From the NCBI GenBank assembly GCA_002840095.1, contig PGZL01000003.1, positions 1 through 64,000 of the forward strand: a stretch of 64,000 bases of DNA, written 5' to 3'. This stretch comes from Gammaproteobacteria bacterium HGW-Gammaproteobacteria-1 (GTDB taxonomy: Bacteria > Pseudomonadota > Gammaproteobacteria > Thiohalomonadales > Thiohalomonadaceae). Numbering within the stretch: the stretch's first letter is position 1; each line of letters opens with the position of its first letter. The notes beneath the pieces were generated by a model that had not been told where the DNA came from, ran no database searches, and saw nothing but the letters and a program-made list of their open reading frames with translations. Below are positions 16,566 to 24,381 of this stretch, piece after piece. The position numbers were made by a program, and so were the translations under genes.

Positions 16566-17072
16566 ATGGACCTGCTCGAATTCAACGAACACAGCCTGTA
16601 CTTCGACGCGCCGCTGCCGGAGCGCGTCGAGGGCCTGCTCAACGAGGCGGCCGACGGCTATGCCGACGGTACGGCGGAGTTGCCGCTGCTGCGCGCCTAC
16701 GTGCTGGCGCCCGGCAATCTCACCGTGCTGGTCGCGCTGTACCGCTACATGTATTACCAGCACCGCCTGGACGAGGCGCTGAAGGTGGCGGAACAGGCGC
16801 GGCTGGCGGCGGGCGATCCGCTGCACTTCCCGGTCGACTGGCGCAGCCTGGACCTGCGCTACCTGGGCAGCGCGGTGCGCAAGTCCATGGGCCTGGTGCG
16901 CTTCTGCCTGCTCGCCCTCAAGGCGGAAGGCTTTCTGCTGCTGCGCATGGGCAGGCTGGATGAAGGGCGCGCCCGCCTGCAAAAGGTACGTGAACTGGAC
17001 GAAGCCGATCGGCTGGGCGCCGGCGCCCTGCTGGCGGTATGTGAGGCGGCGACGCTGCCGCTGGCGGTGTAG
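16566..17072 (+). CDS. Conserved nif-cluster protein with TPR-like helices
   Basis: 168 residues, soluble, all-helical. The segment AYVLAPGNLTVLVALYRYMY followed by HRLDEALKVAEQA resembles one TPR unit, and a second appears at LLRMGRLDEGRARLQKV. It starts one base after the cysE stop codon, so it is translated from the nifV operon. I know no name for it; an assembly or stabilising role near NifW/NifZ is only inferred from position. Confidence 0.7.
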   Translation: MDLLEFNEHSLYFDAPLPERVEGLLNEAADGYADGTAELPLLRAYVLAPGNLTVLVALYRYMYYQHRLDEALKVAEQARLAAGDPLHFPVDWRSLDLRYLGSAVRKSMGLVRFCLLALKAEGFLLLRMGRLDEGRARLQKVRELDEADRLGAGALLAVCEAATLPLAV

Positions 17073-17277
17073 TGATTCGAGATACAAGAGTAAAGGGGAA
17101 AGATGCAAGGGGATGAGTGCGCTGTGCGCACGGTTGTTGGAACTTGGAATCAGTACGAGCACAGCGAGTTCATCCCCTTGTATCTTGTCACTTGTAACTT
17201 GTATCTCTTGTTCGGGTGGATGCACTGCGTTTATCCACCCAGCGGCTGAACAAGCCAACACAAATGAGGAACCAACC
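17073..17277. repeat. Inverted repeat between nif operon genes
   Basis: GAGATACAAG (17,080-) and CTTGTATCTC (to about 17,209) form the outer arms of a 130-base imperfect hairpin that includes AAGGGGATGA / TCATCCCCTT. A family C half-copy (GGTGGATGCACTGCG) follows. Confidence 0.7.
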
Positions 17278-17592
17278 ATGAGCACACTGGACGACGACAT
17301 GCAGGACCTGGAGAGCGCCGAGGATTTTCTCGATTACTTCGCCGTTGCCTACGAGCGCTCCGTGGTGCAGGTGAACCGGCTGCACATCCTGCAGCGCTTT
17401 CACGACTACATGCAGCGCGTGGCGCTGCCGGACGACGAAGACGGGCAACGTGCGGCCTACCGCGAGGCGCTGACCGCCGCTTATCAGGATTTCGTGCTGT
17501 CCGACGCCATCACCGAGAAGGTGTTCAAGGTGTTCCAGGCCGCGCAGCCGCGCAAGGTGACGGTGGCGCTTACCGACATGAGGCGCTTCTGA
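17278..17592 (+). CDS. nifW: Nitrogenase-stabilising/protective protein NifW
   Basis: 104 residues. It carries the family pattern SAEDFLDYFAVAYERSVVQV and NRLHILQRFHDYM. NifW associates with the MoFe protein during maturation and protects it from oxygen. ATG 17,278 is used; its stop overlaps the nifZ start by one base (TGATG). Confidence 0.9.
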   Translation: MSTLDDDMQDLESAEDFLDYFAVAYERSVVQVNRLHILQRFHDYMQRVALPDDEDGQRAAYREALTAAYQDFVLSDAITEKVFKVFQAAQPRKVTVALTDMRRF

Positions 17593-18044
17593 TGCGACCG
17601 CAATTCGACTACGGCGACCGGGTGCGCGTGGTGCGCAACGTGCGCAACGACGGCACCTATCCGGGCATGGCCACCGGCGACCTGCTGGTGCGGCGCGGCA
17701 GCGTCGGCTTCGTGCGCCAGATCGGCACGTTTTTGCAGGACCAGATCATTTACGAGGTGCACTTTCTCGACGACGAGCGCGTGGTTGGCTGCCGCGAGGA
17801 AGAGCTCATCGATGCCGAGCAGCCCTGGGTGCCGAGCCGTTACGAGAGCCGCGAATACGTAATCGCCGCCGTCACCCTGGCCCATCAGGGCAAGGTGCTG
17901 GTGCAGGCCGGCGAGCGTGGCCAGATCCTCAAGGTGTGGCGTGACGATGCGAAGGGCGTCAGCTACGACGTGATCTTCGGCGCCATGACGCTGTGTGTGC
18001 CGGAGCCCGGCCTGAAGCCGCTGGAGGAAGGAGAGGGGGCATGA
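17592..18044 (+). CDS. nifZ: NifZ, P-cluster maturation protein
   Basis: 150 residues with the NifZ SH3-like motif twice: YGDRVRVVRNVRNDGTYPG with VRRGSVGFVRQIGTFLQ near the N-terminus, and a weaker second copy (LAHQGKVLVQAGERGQILKV). NifZ works with NifH in forming the second P-cluster of NifDK. It overlaps nifW at the start and nifM at the end, consistent with translational coupling. Confidence 0.9.
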   Translation: MRPQFDYGDRVRVVRNVRNDGTYPGMATGDLLVRRGSVGFVRQIGTFLQDQIIYEVHFLDDERVVGCREEELIDAEQPWVPSRYESREYVIAAVTLAHQGKVLVQAGERGQILKVWRDDAKGVSYDVIFGAMTLCVPEPGLKPLEEGEGA

Positions 18045-18862
18045 CCGCGGACAACTACCTGCGCCTGCGCACCGCGCTGGCAGGATTTCAGCGCACCCCG
18101 GCGCAGCTGTCGGACGAGGAGCGCCAGGCACTGGAGGCCCAGGTCGCCCGCGCCTCGGCGCTGGAGCGCAAGGTGCTGGCCAGCCCGGCGGCGCAGGATG
18201 TCCACGTACCCGCCGCCGTGGTGGAACAAGCGGTGCAGACCATAGCCTCACGCTACGACAGCGTCGATGCCTTCACCGAAGACATGGCCTGCAACGGCCT
18301 CGATCAGGTTTCGCTGCGCAGCGCCCTGGAGCGCGAGCTGAAGGTGGAGGCCGTGCTGGACCGCCTTACCGCCGCCCACTGCGCCGTCAGCGATGACGAG
18401 GCCGCCATTTACTACTACCAGCATCCGGAACGTTTCACCCGCCCGGAAATCCGCACCGCGCGCCACATTCTCATCACGGTCAATGCGGCCTACGCCGAGA
18501 ACCGCCCCGAACGTGCGTTGCCGCGCCTGCAACAAATCCGCCGCGAGCTGACCGATCCGGCGCAGCAGTTCGAGGCCATGGCCCGGCGACATTCCGAATG
18601 CCCCAGCGCCATGGAAGGCGGCCGCCTCGGCCGCGTCAAACCCGGCATGCTCTATCCCGCCCTCGATGCCGAGCTGTTCGCCATGGCCGTCGGCGAGGTG
18701 AGCGATGTGGTCGAATCGGAGATCGGCCTGCACGTGCTGTGGTGTGAAGCCATCGAACCGGGCGGCGTCGTTCCCTTCGCCGAAGTATGCGGCAAGATCA
18801 TCGACCACCTCAGTGAGCGCAAGCGCAAGCAGTTTTTGCGGGAGTGGTTTGCCAATCCGTAG
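18041..18862 (+). CDS. nifM: NifM, parvulin-type peptidyl-prolyl isomerase
   Basis: 273 residues. A helical N-terminal region precedes a C-terminal parvulin domain (TARHILITVNAAYAEN, then HSECPSAMEGGRLGRVKPGM and VVESEIGLHVLWCEAI). NifM is needed to fold the Fe protein NifH. ATG 18,041 overlaps the end of nifZ by four bases (ATGA). It is the last gene of the operon. Confidence 0.9.
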   Translation: MTADNYLRLRTALAGFQRTPAQLSDEERQALEAQVARASALERKVLASPAAQDVHVPAAVVEQAVQTIASRYDSVDAFTEDMACNGLDQVSLRSALERELKVEAVLDRLTAAHCAVSDDEAAIYYYQHPERFTRPEIRTARHILITVNAAYAENRPERALPRLQQIRRELTDPAQQFEAMARRHSECPSAMEGGRLGRVKPGMLYPALDAELFAMAVGEVSDVVESEIGLHVLWCEAIEPGGVVPFAEVCGKIIDHLSERKRKQFLREWFANP

Positions 18863-20071
18863 CGCGGTTTTCGTGTATTAATCCGCGACGACGCGGATTG
18901 ATGGGTTTCGCTGCGCTCTACCCATCCTACGTAAATGACTCGGACTCAACGCTGGTCCGACGGCATCTTTACCGCATTCATATTCTTCGTAGGATGGGTA
19001 GGGCAACGCGAAACCCATCGAGGGTGGGCTACGCGGGCTTGTTTTGGCGGGGCGTCTCTTGCGTCGGGTTGGTGCGCGCTGTCGCGCGGATTGATTTTGA
19101 CGGGGGATTCCGTCCCCCTACTCCGGGTTACTTTTCTTTGTTCGGCCAAAGAAAACTAACGAAAAGAAAGGCCGCCCGATTGCCGCGCCCTGCGGGTCCC
19201 CTGCGCGTCATTCGGCACATCCCTGTGCCTCACCCTTCGGGCAGCCTGCGGCTGTGCAAATCGGCAGTCCTGCCGCTTTGTCTCGCCCGAATCGGCGCTC
19301 GCCTACGCGTCTTCCTGACGCGAAGGCGAGGACCCGCCCTCCCTGGCGGGTCCCCTTCGGGCTGCGATGCTCGGCGCGGCAGACGGGGGAACGGCGGAAA
19401 GTCAAAAGACAAACCCAAAGTCAAAACCGCTCCACTTCCCGTAGGGTGCGCACCGCGCACCATTCTTCCGGTAGGCACGGCATTGGTGCGCAATGCGCAC
19501 CCTACATTTTTTGTGTGCGCGTAGCGCACACCATCCAGCGCGATGCCGTCAGGCGAGCCGTCTTTGACTTTCTAACCCCTTTGTCTCGCCGAGCAACGCA
19601 GCCCGGGGCGGAATAGCCCGCAGGGGGCGCGCCATGGATGGCGCGCATTTCTCCGTCGGCACACGGACGTGCCGTCGGAGAAACCCGCTCCGGGCGAGTA
19701 GCGCAGGGAACCGCGATAGCGGCGAGACATCGGGGCGGCCTTTTCTTTCGTTAGTTTCTTTTGGTAACACGTCGTACGGGGGCGGAACCCCGACTCAATT
19801 AACCAGCGCGATAGCGCGCACCAAAGTGGAGTAGGGGGACGGAATCCCCCGCCTAAATTAGCGCGCGTAGCGCACCACCCCACGCGCCCCCTCCCGGCCT
19901 CCCCCATGTTCATGGGGGAGGAGTAATCCCCCTCCCAGCGTCCCCAGTTCCGTGGGGGAGGGGCGTAATGTCACTTCCCCTCCAACACCCCCACCCGATC
20001 CACGTAGCCTTTGCCACAAACAACCCCCGAGCGCACAGTTATATGTAAGGTAATTCAACAAGTTACAGTTC
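18863..20071. repeat. 1.2-kb repeat-only intergenic region between nifM and nifB
   Basis: No credible gene. Family A hairpins lie at 18,900-18,931 and 18,991-19,024. A large inverted pair (about 19,064-19,180 against 19,733-19,862) shares GGGGGATTCCGTCCCCCTAC and a CGAAAAGAAAGGCCGCCC segment. Between the arms are a family B hairpin (19,441-19,505) and GC-rich sequence. Family E units fill 19,886-19,978. The arms face each other like the ends of a composite or shared repeat unit. Confidence 0.75.
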
Positions 20072-20087
20072 AGGCACGGCCCTTGCA
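20072..20087 (+). promoter_or_regulatory. Sigma-54 promoter of nifB
   Basis: AGGCAC-GGCCC-TTGCA fits the -24/-12 consensus and ends 33 bases before the nifB start. No exact TGT-N10-ACA site was found in front; the closest candidate (20,044-20,060) has an 11-base spacer. Confidence 0.8.
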
Positions 20088-20120
20088 CTGCAATAGGCAA
20101 AGACCTAAGGGAGCAATGCG

Positions 20121-21608
20121 ATGGCCACCACCACCCCCATTGAAATCGGCAAGAAAAGCGGCTGCAGCGCCTCCTCCTGCGGCAGCACGTCGGACCAGAT
20201 GTCCCACCTGCCGGAGCACATCCGGGAGAAGGTATTCAACCACCCCTGCTATTCCGAGCAGGCCCATCACCACTTCGCGCGTATGCACGTGGCGGTGGCG
20301 CCGGCCTGCAACATCCAGTGCAACTACTGCAACCGCAAGTACGACTGCGCCAACGAGTCGCGCCCCGGCGTGGTCTCCGAGCTGCTGCACCCGGACCAGG
20401 CCATCAAGAAGGTCATCGCCGTCGCTGCGGCCATTCCGCAGATGACGGTGGTGGGCATCGCCGGTCCGGGCGATCCGCTGGCCAATCCGGAGCGCACCTT
20501 CGCCACCTTCCGCGGCATCGCCGAGTACGCGCCGGACATCAAGCTGTGCGTGTCCACCAACGGCCTGTCGCTGCCGCAGCACGCGGAAGAGCTGTCGCGC
20601 CACAACATCGATCACGTCACCATCACCATCAACACCCTGGACGAGGAGATCGGCGCCGAGATCTATCCCTGGGTGTTCTGGAACAACCGCCGCATCCGCG
20701 GCCGCGCCGCGGCGCGCATCCTCATCGAGCAGCAGCAGCGCGGCCTGGAGATGCTCACCGAGCGCGGCGTGCTGGTGAAGGTCAACTCGGTGATGATCCC
20801 CGGCGTCAACGATGAACACCTGAAGGAAGTCAGCCGGGTGGTGAAGTCCAAGGGCGCCTTCCTGCACAACGTGATGCCGCTCATCGCCGAGCCGGAGCAC
20901 GGCACCTATTACGGCACCATGGAGCAGCCGTCGCCCACCGCGCAGGAGTTGCAGTCCCTGCAGGATGCCTGCGCCGGCGACATGAACATGATGCGCCATT
21001 GCCGCCAGTGCCGCGCCGACGCCGTCGGCCTGCTGGGCGAGGATCGCGGCGCCGAGTTCACCATGGAAAAGATCGAGGCCATGGAATTCGATTACGACGA
21101 GATCCGCGCCCGCCGCGCTGCGGTGCAGGCATCCATCGCCGAGGAGATGGCCAAGCCCAAGGTACAGGTGGCCACGGTTTCCCTGTCCTCGCTCAAGCGC
21201 CGCGTCGCCGCCACTCCGCCGGTGCTGATGGCCGTGGCCAGCAAGGGCGGCAACGTGGTCAACCAGCATTTCGGCCACGCCACCGAGTTCCTGGTGTACG
21301 AGGCCTCGGCGTCCGGCGTGCGCTTCATCGGCACCCGCCGCACCGATCAGTACTGCGTCGGTTCGGACCATTGCGACGAAGGCGAGGACAAGCTGGCCCT
21401 GGCCATCACCGCCCTGGACGGCTGCCGCGCGGTGCTCTGCGCCCGCATCGGCATCACGCCGTGGGAGGCGCTGGAAGCGGCGGGCATCAAGCCCGACAGC
21501 GACCACGCCATGGAGCCCATCGAAGAGGCGGTTGCCGCGTTGTATACCGCCATGGCCGAGGCCGGCGAGCTGGAAATAGCCGGCAGCGTCGACGCCAGCG
21601 TCGCCTGA
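20121..21608 (+). CDS. nifB: FeMo-cofactor biosynthesis protein NifB (radical SAM)
   Basis: 495 residues. The N-terminal radical SAM domain has the cluster motif at C63-x3-C67-x2-C70 (ACNIQCNYCNRKYDC); the domain fuses two 4Fe-4S clusters with carbide and sulfide into NifB-co (8Fe-9S-C). From about residue 365 a NifX/NafY-like cofactor-carrying domain follows (ASKGGNVVNQHFGHATEF). This two-domain form is typical of proteobacteria. Its operon appears to continue through fdxN and the nifO-like gene. Confidence 0.96.
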   Translation: MATTTPIEIGKKSGCSASSCGSTSDQMSHLPEHIREKVFNHPCYSEQAHHHFARMHVAVAPACNIQCNYCNRKYDCANESRPGVVSELLHPDQAIKKVIAVAAAIPQMTVVGIAGPGDPLANPERTFATFRGIAEYAPDIKLCVSTNGLSLPQHAEELSRHNIDHVTITINTLDEEIGAEIYPWVFWNNRRIRGRAAARILIEQQQRGLEMLTERGVLVKVNSVMIPGVNDEHLKEVSRVVKSKGAFLHNVMPLIAEPEHGTYYGTMEQPSPTAQELQSLQDACAGDMNMMRHCRQCRADAVGLLGEDRGAEFTMEKIEAMEFDYDEIRARRAAVQASIAEEMAKPKVQVATVSLSSLKRRVAATPPVLMAVASKGGNVVNQHFGHATEFLVYEASASGVRFIGTRRTDQYCVGSDHCDEGEDKLALAITALDGCRAVLCARIGITPWEALEAAGIKPDSDHAMEPIEEAVAALYTAMAEAGELEIAGSVDASVA

Positions 21609-21623
21609 CCGGGGAGAGAAATC

Positions 21624-21884
21624 ATGGCACTGAAAATCGTTGCTGCATGCGTCAATTGCTGGGCCTGCGAGCCGCTGTGTCCGTCCAAGGCGATCTCCGC
21701 GGCGGTGCCGCACTTCGTCATCGACGCGAAGAAGTGCAGCGAGTGCGACGGCGACTATGCCGATGCGCAGTGCGCCAGCATCTGTCCCATCGAGTGCGCC
21801 ATCGTCGACGCCGCCGGCGTGCCGCTCAATCCGCCCGGTTCACTCACCAACATCCCGCCGGAAAAACTGGCGGCCCTGGCCTAG
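21624..21884 (+). CDS. fdxN: 2[4Fe-4S] ferredoxin of the FdxN type
   Basis: 86 residues with two cluster motifs: CVNCWACEPLCPSKAI and CSECDGDY...CASICPIECAI, the second with the longer spacing seen in nif-linked ferredoxins. FdxN supplies electrons for NifB-co synthesis. It begins 15 bases after nifB with GGGGAGAGAAATC as ribosome-binding site. Confidence 0.9.
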   Translation: MALKIVAACVNCWACEPLCPSKAISAAVPHFVIDAKKCSECDGDYADAQCASICPIECAIVDAAGVPLNPPGSLTNIPPEKLAALA

Positions 21885-21895
21885 GAGAAATCATC

Positions 21896-22015
21896 ATGTG
21901 GATGCACTGGTTGAGAATCTGTCTGCTGGGGCCTGAGGGCGGCGCCTACGGTTACCTGCCGCAGCGGGTGCGGGCGCGTCACAGCGCGCTGCTGCACTAC
22001 AGCCGCCTGCGCTGA
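21896..22015 (+). CDS. Small 39-residue ORF, function unknown
   Basis: A strong ribosome-binding site (AGGAGAAATCATC) precedes ATG 21,896. The peptide starts MWMHWLRICLLGPEGGAYGY and is rich in Arg/Leu with a hydrophobic, Trp-containing N-terminus, perhaps membrane-associated. It sits 11 bases after fdxN and 5 bases before the nifO-like gene, so it is in the nifB transcript. The signals argue for real translation; conservation has not been tested. Confidence 0.5.
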   Translation: MWMHWLRICLLGPEGGAYGYLPQRVRARHSALLHYSRLR

Positions 22016-22020
22016 GCGTC

Positions 22021-22428
22021 ATGCGCGTGCTGTTCTACGAAAAACCGGGCTGCGTCAACAATACGCGGCAAAAGGCCATGCTGCTGGCCGCCGGGCTTGA
22101 CGTGGAGGCACGCAACCTGCTCACCGAACCGTGGACTGCGGCGGCCTTGCGCAGCTTCTTCGGCGCCCGACCGGTGGCCGAGTGGTTCAACCGCAGCGCG
22201 CCGGCTGTCACCGGCGGGCGCGTCGACCCGGCGGCGGTTGAGGCGGAACAGGCGCTGGCGCTGATGCTGCAGGACCCTCTGCTGATCCGCCGTCCGCTGC
22301 TGGATGTGGATGGCGTGCGCTCGGTGGGGTTCGAGGCGCGGGACGTGATGGAACTGCTGGGAATCGATTTGAATACGGCACAGGCGGACGAGTCCTGTCC
22401 GCGTGGTGATGGGCATCGTTGCGATTAG
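22021..22428 (+). CDS. ArsC/Spx-like nitrogenase-associated protein (NifO-like)
   Basis: 135 residues with the thioredoxin-like ArsC fold (MRVLFYEKPGCVNNTRQKAM, then VAEWFNRSAP and PLLIRRPLLDVDG). This branch is known as the nitrogenase-associated or NifO group, found beside nifB/nifQ and linked to molybdenum use. The Cys in KPGC is kept. The Cys-containing tail (DESCPRGDGHRC) is not part of the fold. It is the last gene before a family C hairpin. Confidence 0.8.
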   Translation: MRVLFYEKPGCVNNTRQKAMLLAAGLDVEARNLLTEPWTAAALRSFFGARPVAEWFNRSAPAVTGGRVDPAAVEAEQALALMLQDPLLIRRPLLDVDGVRSVGFEARDVMELLGIDLNTAQADESCPRGDGHRCD

Positions 22429-22476
22429 AACCTGTCCCTGTTCCTTCCCCGCGCGCGAGGAAGGCCGGAGGGAGCA

Positions 22477-22551
22477 TGTAGGGTGGATAAGCGCAGCGCA
22501 TCCACCTTGGTACAGAGTGTCGGTGGATGCGCTGCGCTTATCCACCCTACA
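22477..22551. repeat. Family C perfect hairpin
   Basis: Two 30-base arms (22,477-22,506 and 22,522-22,551) are perfect complements around a 15-base loop; core GGTGGATAAGCGCAGCGCAT. A near copy lies at 26,058-26,127. It may end or stabilise the upstream nifB transcript. Confidence 0.9.
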
Positions 22552-22601
22552 TATCTGAAGTACACCCCGCAGATGCGATTCGTACCGGTGGAGGACTTGT
22601 C

Positions 22602-23183
22602 ATGATGGCGATGATGATGAATGAAGCGGCGACGCTGGACGTGCGTGACCTGCATGCGGAATTGAAGTCGCAGGCCGCCGGCCTCGGTAATGACGATACC
22701 CTGGCGCGCATGCTGGCCAGCCGGCGTGCCGGTATCGGCGCCATGCCCTATTGCCTGGGGCTGTCGCAAAAGCAGTTTGCCGCCATGATGCGGCTGCACT
22801 TTCCCGGTACCGAGGCGGAGCAGTGGATGCACGGGCCTGAACTGGATCTGGAGCGTGCGCCGGAGCGCGACGATTTACGCACCCTGTTTCTCGCCAACTG
22901 CCCCAAGGTGACGCCGGAAAAGGAATGGATGGCCGACATCCTCGTTGCCGGCTGCATGGGCGACGATCACCTGTGGCAGGACCTGGGACTGTGGTCGCGG
23001 CAGGATCTTTCCGCCCTCATCGAGACCAACTTCCCGGTGCTCAAGGCGCGCAACGACCGCGACATGAAATGGAAGCGTTTCTTCTACAAGCAGCTGTGCA
23101 ACCAGGAAGGCGTCTACACCTGCCGCTCGCCTTCGTGCGAAGTATGCGCCGACTACGTGCGCTGTTTCGGGCCGGAAGACTGA
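22602..23183 (+). CDS. nifQ: NifQ, molybdenum donor for FeMo-cofactor
   Basis: 193 residues. The C-terminal metal motif is C-x4-C-x2-C-x5-C (CRSPSCEVCADYVRCFG); the middle carries the family segment MPYCLGLSQKQFAAMM. NifQ holds a Mo-Fe-S cluster that passes molybdenum to NifEN/NifH. ATG 22,602 follows GGAGGACTTGTC. A hairpin separates it from the nifB operon, and no sigma-54 promoter of its own was seen. Confidence 0.92.
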   Translation: MMAMMMNEAATLDVRDLHAELKSQAAGLGNDDTLARMLASRRAGIGAMPYCLGLSQKQFAAMMRLHFPGTEAEQWMHGPELDLERAPERDDLRTLFLANCPKVTPEKEWMADILVAGCMGDDHLWQDLGLWSRQDLSALIETNFPVLKARNDRDMKWKRFFYKQLCNQEGVYTCRSPSCEVCADYVRCFGPED

Positions 23184-23197
23184 AAGGAAACACCTGT

Positions 23198-23333
23198 CGC
23201 GGACGCAGAGGCGCAGAGATATGGAATGCAAGGATCCAGGCGGATGGATGGCTTTGATGTCTGACTTCGCCAGCCCCTTTGTCTGGTGCCTACATGAAAA
23301 TGTAATAACCTCTGCGCCTCTGCGTCTCTGCGG
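23198..23333. repeat. Family D hairpin (nifQ-draG gap)
   Basis: Left arm GGACGCAGAGGCGCAGAGA and right arm CCTCTGCGCCTCTGCGTC are complementary. The same family recurs between nifH/D, nifD/K, nifK/T, nifE/N, before the DUF683 gene and between recA/recX. Confidence 0.85.
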
Positions 23334-23336
23334 CAA

Positions 23337-24311
23337 ATGTCTATGTCGGACTTAGCCGTGCCAGACAATCATGTCGAAGACCGTGCCGTCGCCGCCTATC
23401 TGGGGCTCGCCATCGGCGACGCCCTGGGCGCCACGGTGGAGTTCATGACGCCGCGCGAGATACGCGCCGAATACGGGGTGCACGACACCATACGCGGCGG
23501 CGGCTGGCTGAATCTGCGCTGCGGCGAGGTCACCGACGATACCACCATGGCGCTGGCCCTGGGCCGGTCGATCCTGGAGCAGGGGAAGGTGGATGCCGTG
23601 GCAGCGGCGCGTGCCTTCGACGGCTGGATGCGCGCCAAACCGGTGGATATCGGCAATACCGTGCGGCGCGGCATCCTGCGCTTCCGTCAGAGCGGCGAGC
23701 TCGTCGCGCCACCCAACGATCACGACGCCGGCAACGGCGCCTGCATGCGCGTCCTGCCTGTGGCGCTGGCTACCTTCGGCTATGATCGGACCCGGGTGCG
23801 CGCGGACACCCTGGCCCAGGCCCGCATCACCCACAATCATCCGCTGTCCGATGCCGGAACCCTGTGCGTCGTCGAAATGGTGCAGGCCTTTCTGGCGGGG
23901 CGCAGCCGTGTCGAGGTGTTGCACGAGCACGTGTACCGGCTGATCGAACAGCATTCGCCATTCCGCTTTCGCGGCGGCAAGCCGCGCGAGAATCCCAGCG
24001 GCTACATCGTGGACACCCTGCAGACGGTGTTCCAGTGTTTCTTCGATACCGACAGTTTTGCCGACTGCCTGGTGGAGACGGTCAACCGCGGCGGCGATGC
24101 CGACACCACCGGCGCCATCGCCGGCATGCTGGCCGGCGCCTGTTTCGGGCTGAAGGCAATACCTGACGAATGGATCGATGCGCTGGCGCAGCCGGTGCGG
24201 GAGGCCTGCGCGGCGCAGGCACGGGCGCTGGTGGGTTTGAGCCAACAGACGGTTGCCTGTTGTGGCGCGCCCCACGCCGCCATGGTGCGCGGTGCGCACC
24301 CTACGGTTTGA
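23337..24311 (+). CDS. draG: ADP-ribosyl-[dinitrogen reductase] hydrolase DraG
   Basis: 324 residues of the ADP-ribosylglycohydrolase fold. It removes ADP-ribose from NifH Arg101 and reactivates nitrogenase. Di-metal site motifs are present: GDALGATVEF, EVTDDTTMALALG, GNGACMRV and NRGGDADTTGAIAGM. The last residues (MVRGAHPTV) are encoded by a family B repeat that also supplies the stop. The partner draT lies 3.5 kb downstream on the other strand. Confidence 0.94.
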   Translation: MSMSDLAVPDNHVEDRAVAAYLGLAIGDALGATVEFMTPREIRAEYGVHDTIRGGGWLNLRCGEVTDDTTMALALGRSILEQGKVDAVAAARAFDGWMRAKPVDIGNTVRRGILRFRQSGELVAPPNDHDAGNGACMRVLPVALATFGYDRTRVRADTLAQARITHNHPLSDAGTLCVVEMVQAFLAGRSRVEVLHEHVYRLIEQHSPFRFRGGKPRENPSGYIVDTLQTVFQCFFDTDSFADCLVETVNRGGDADTTGAIAGMLAGACFGLKAIPDEWIDALAQPVREACAAQARALVGLSQQTVACCGAPHAAMVRGAHPTV

Positions 24312-24365
24312 AACCGAAGCGCCGACCCTCCTCACACACCCTGTAGGGTGCGCAATGCACACCAT
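24281..24365. repeat. Family B hairpin overlapping the draG 3' end
   Basis: GGTGCGCGGTGCGCACCCTA (24,284-) opposes GTAGGGTGCGCAATGCACACC (ending about 24,363). The left arm is coding (end of draG); the right arm lies between draG and the convergent EAL gene, where it could act as a terminator for both. Confidence 0.8.
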
Positions 24366-24381
24366 TCCCGGGACGGTGGAT

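Noticed and set aside
1-20000. CRISPR array among the many short repeats
   Set aside because: Repeats are inverted pairs or isolated copies; there is no series of equal-length repeats with regular unique spacers and no cas gene.
20044-20060. NifA site for nifB (TGT...ACA)
   Set aside because: The spacer is 11 bases, not 10, and the sequence lacks the TGTCGC start shared by the other four sites.
22477-22551. Perfect hairpin as a rho-independent terminator
   Set aside because: No T-run follows either arm and near copies exist elsewhere, so it is listed as a dispersed repeat, though it may still affect transcript ends.
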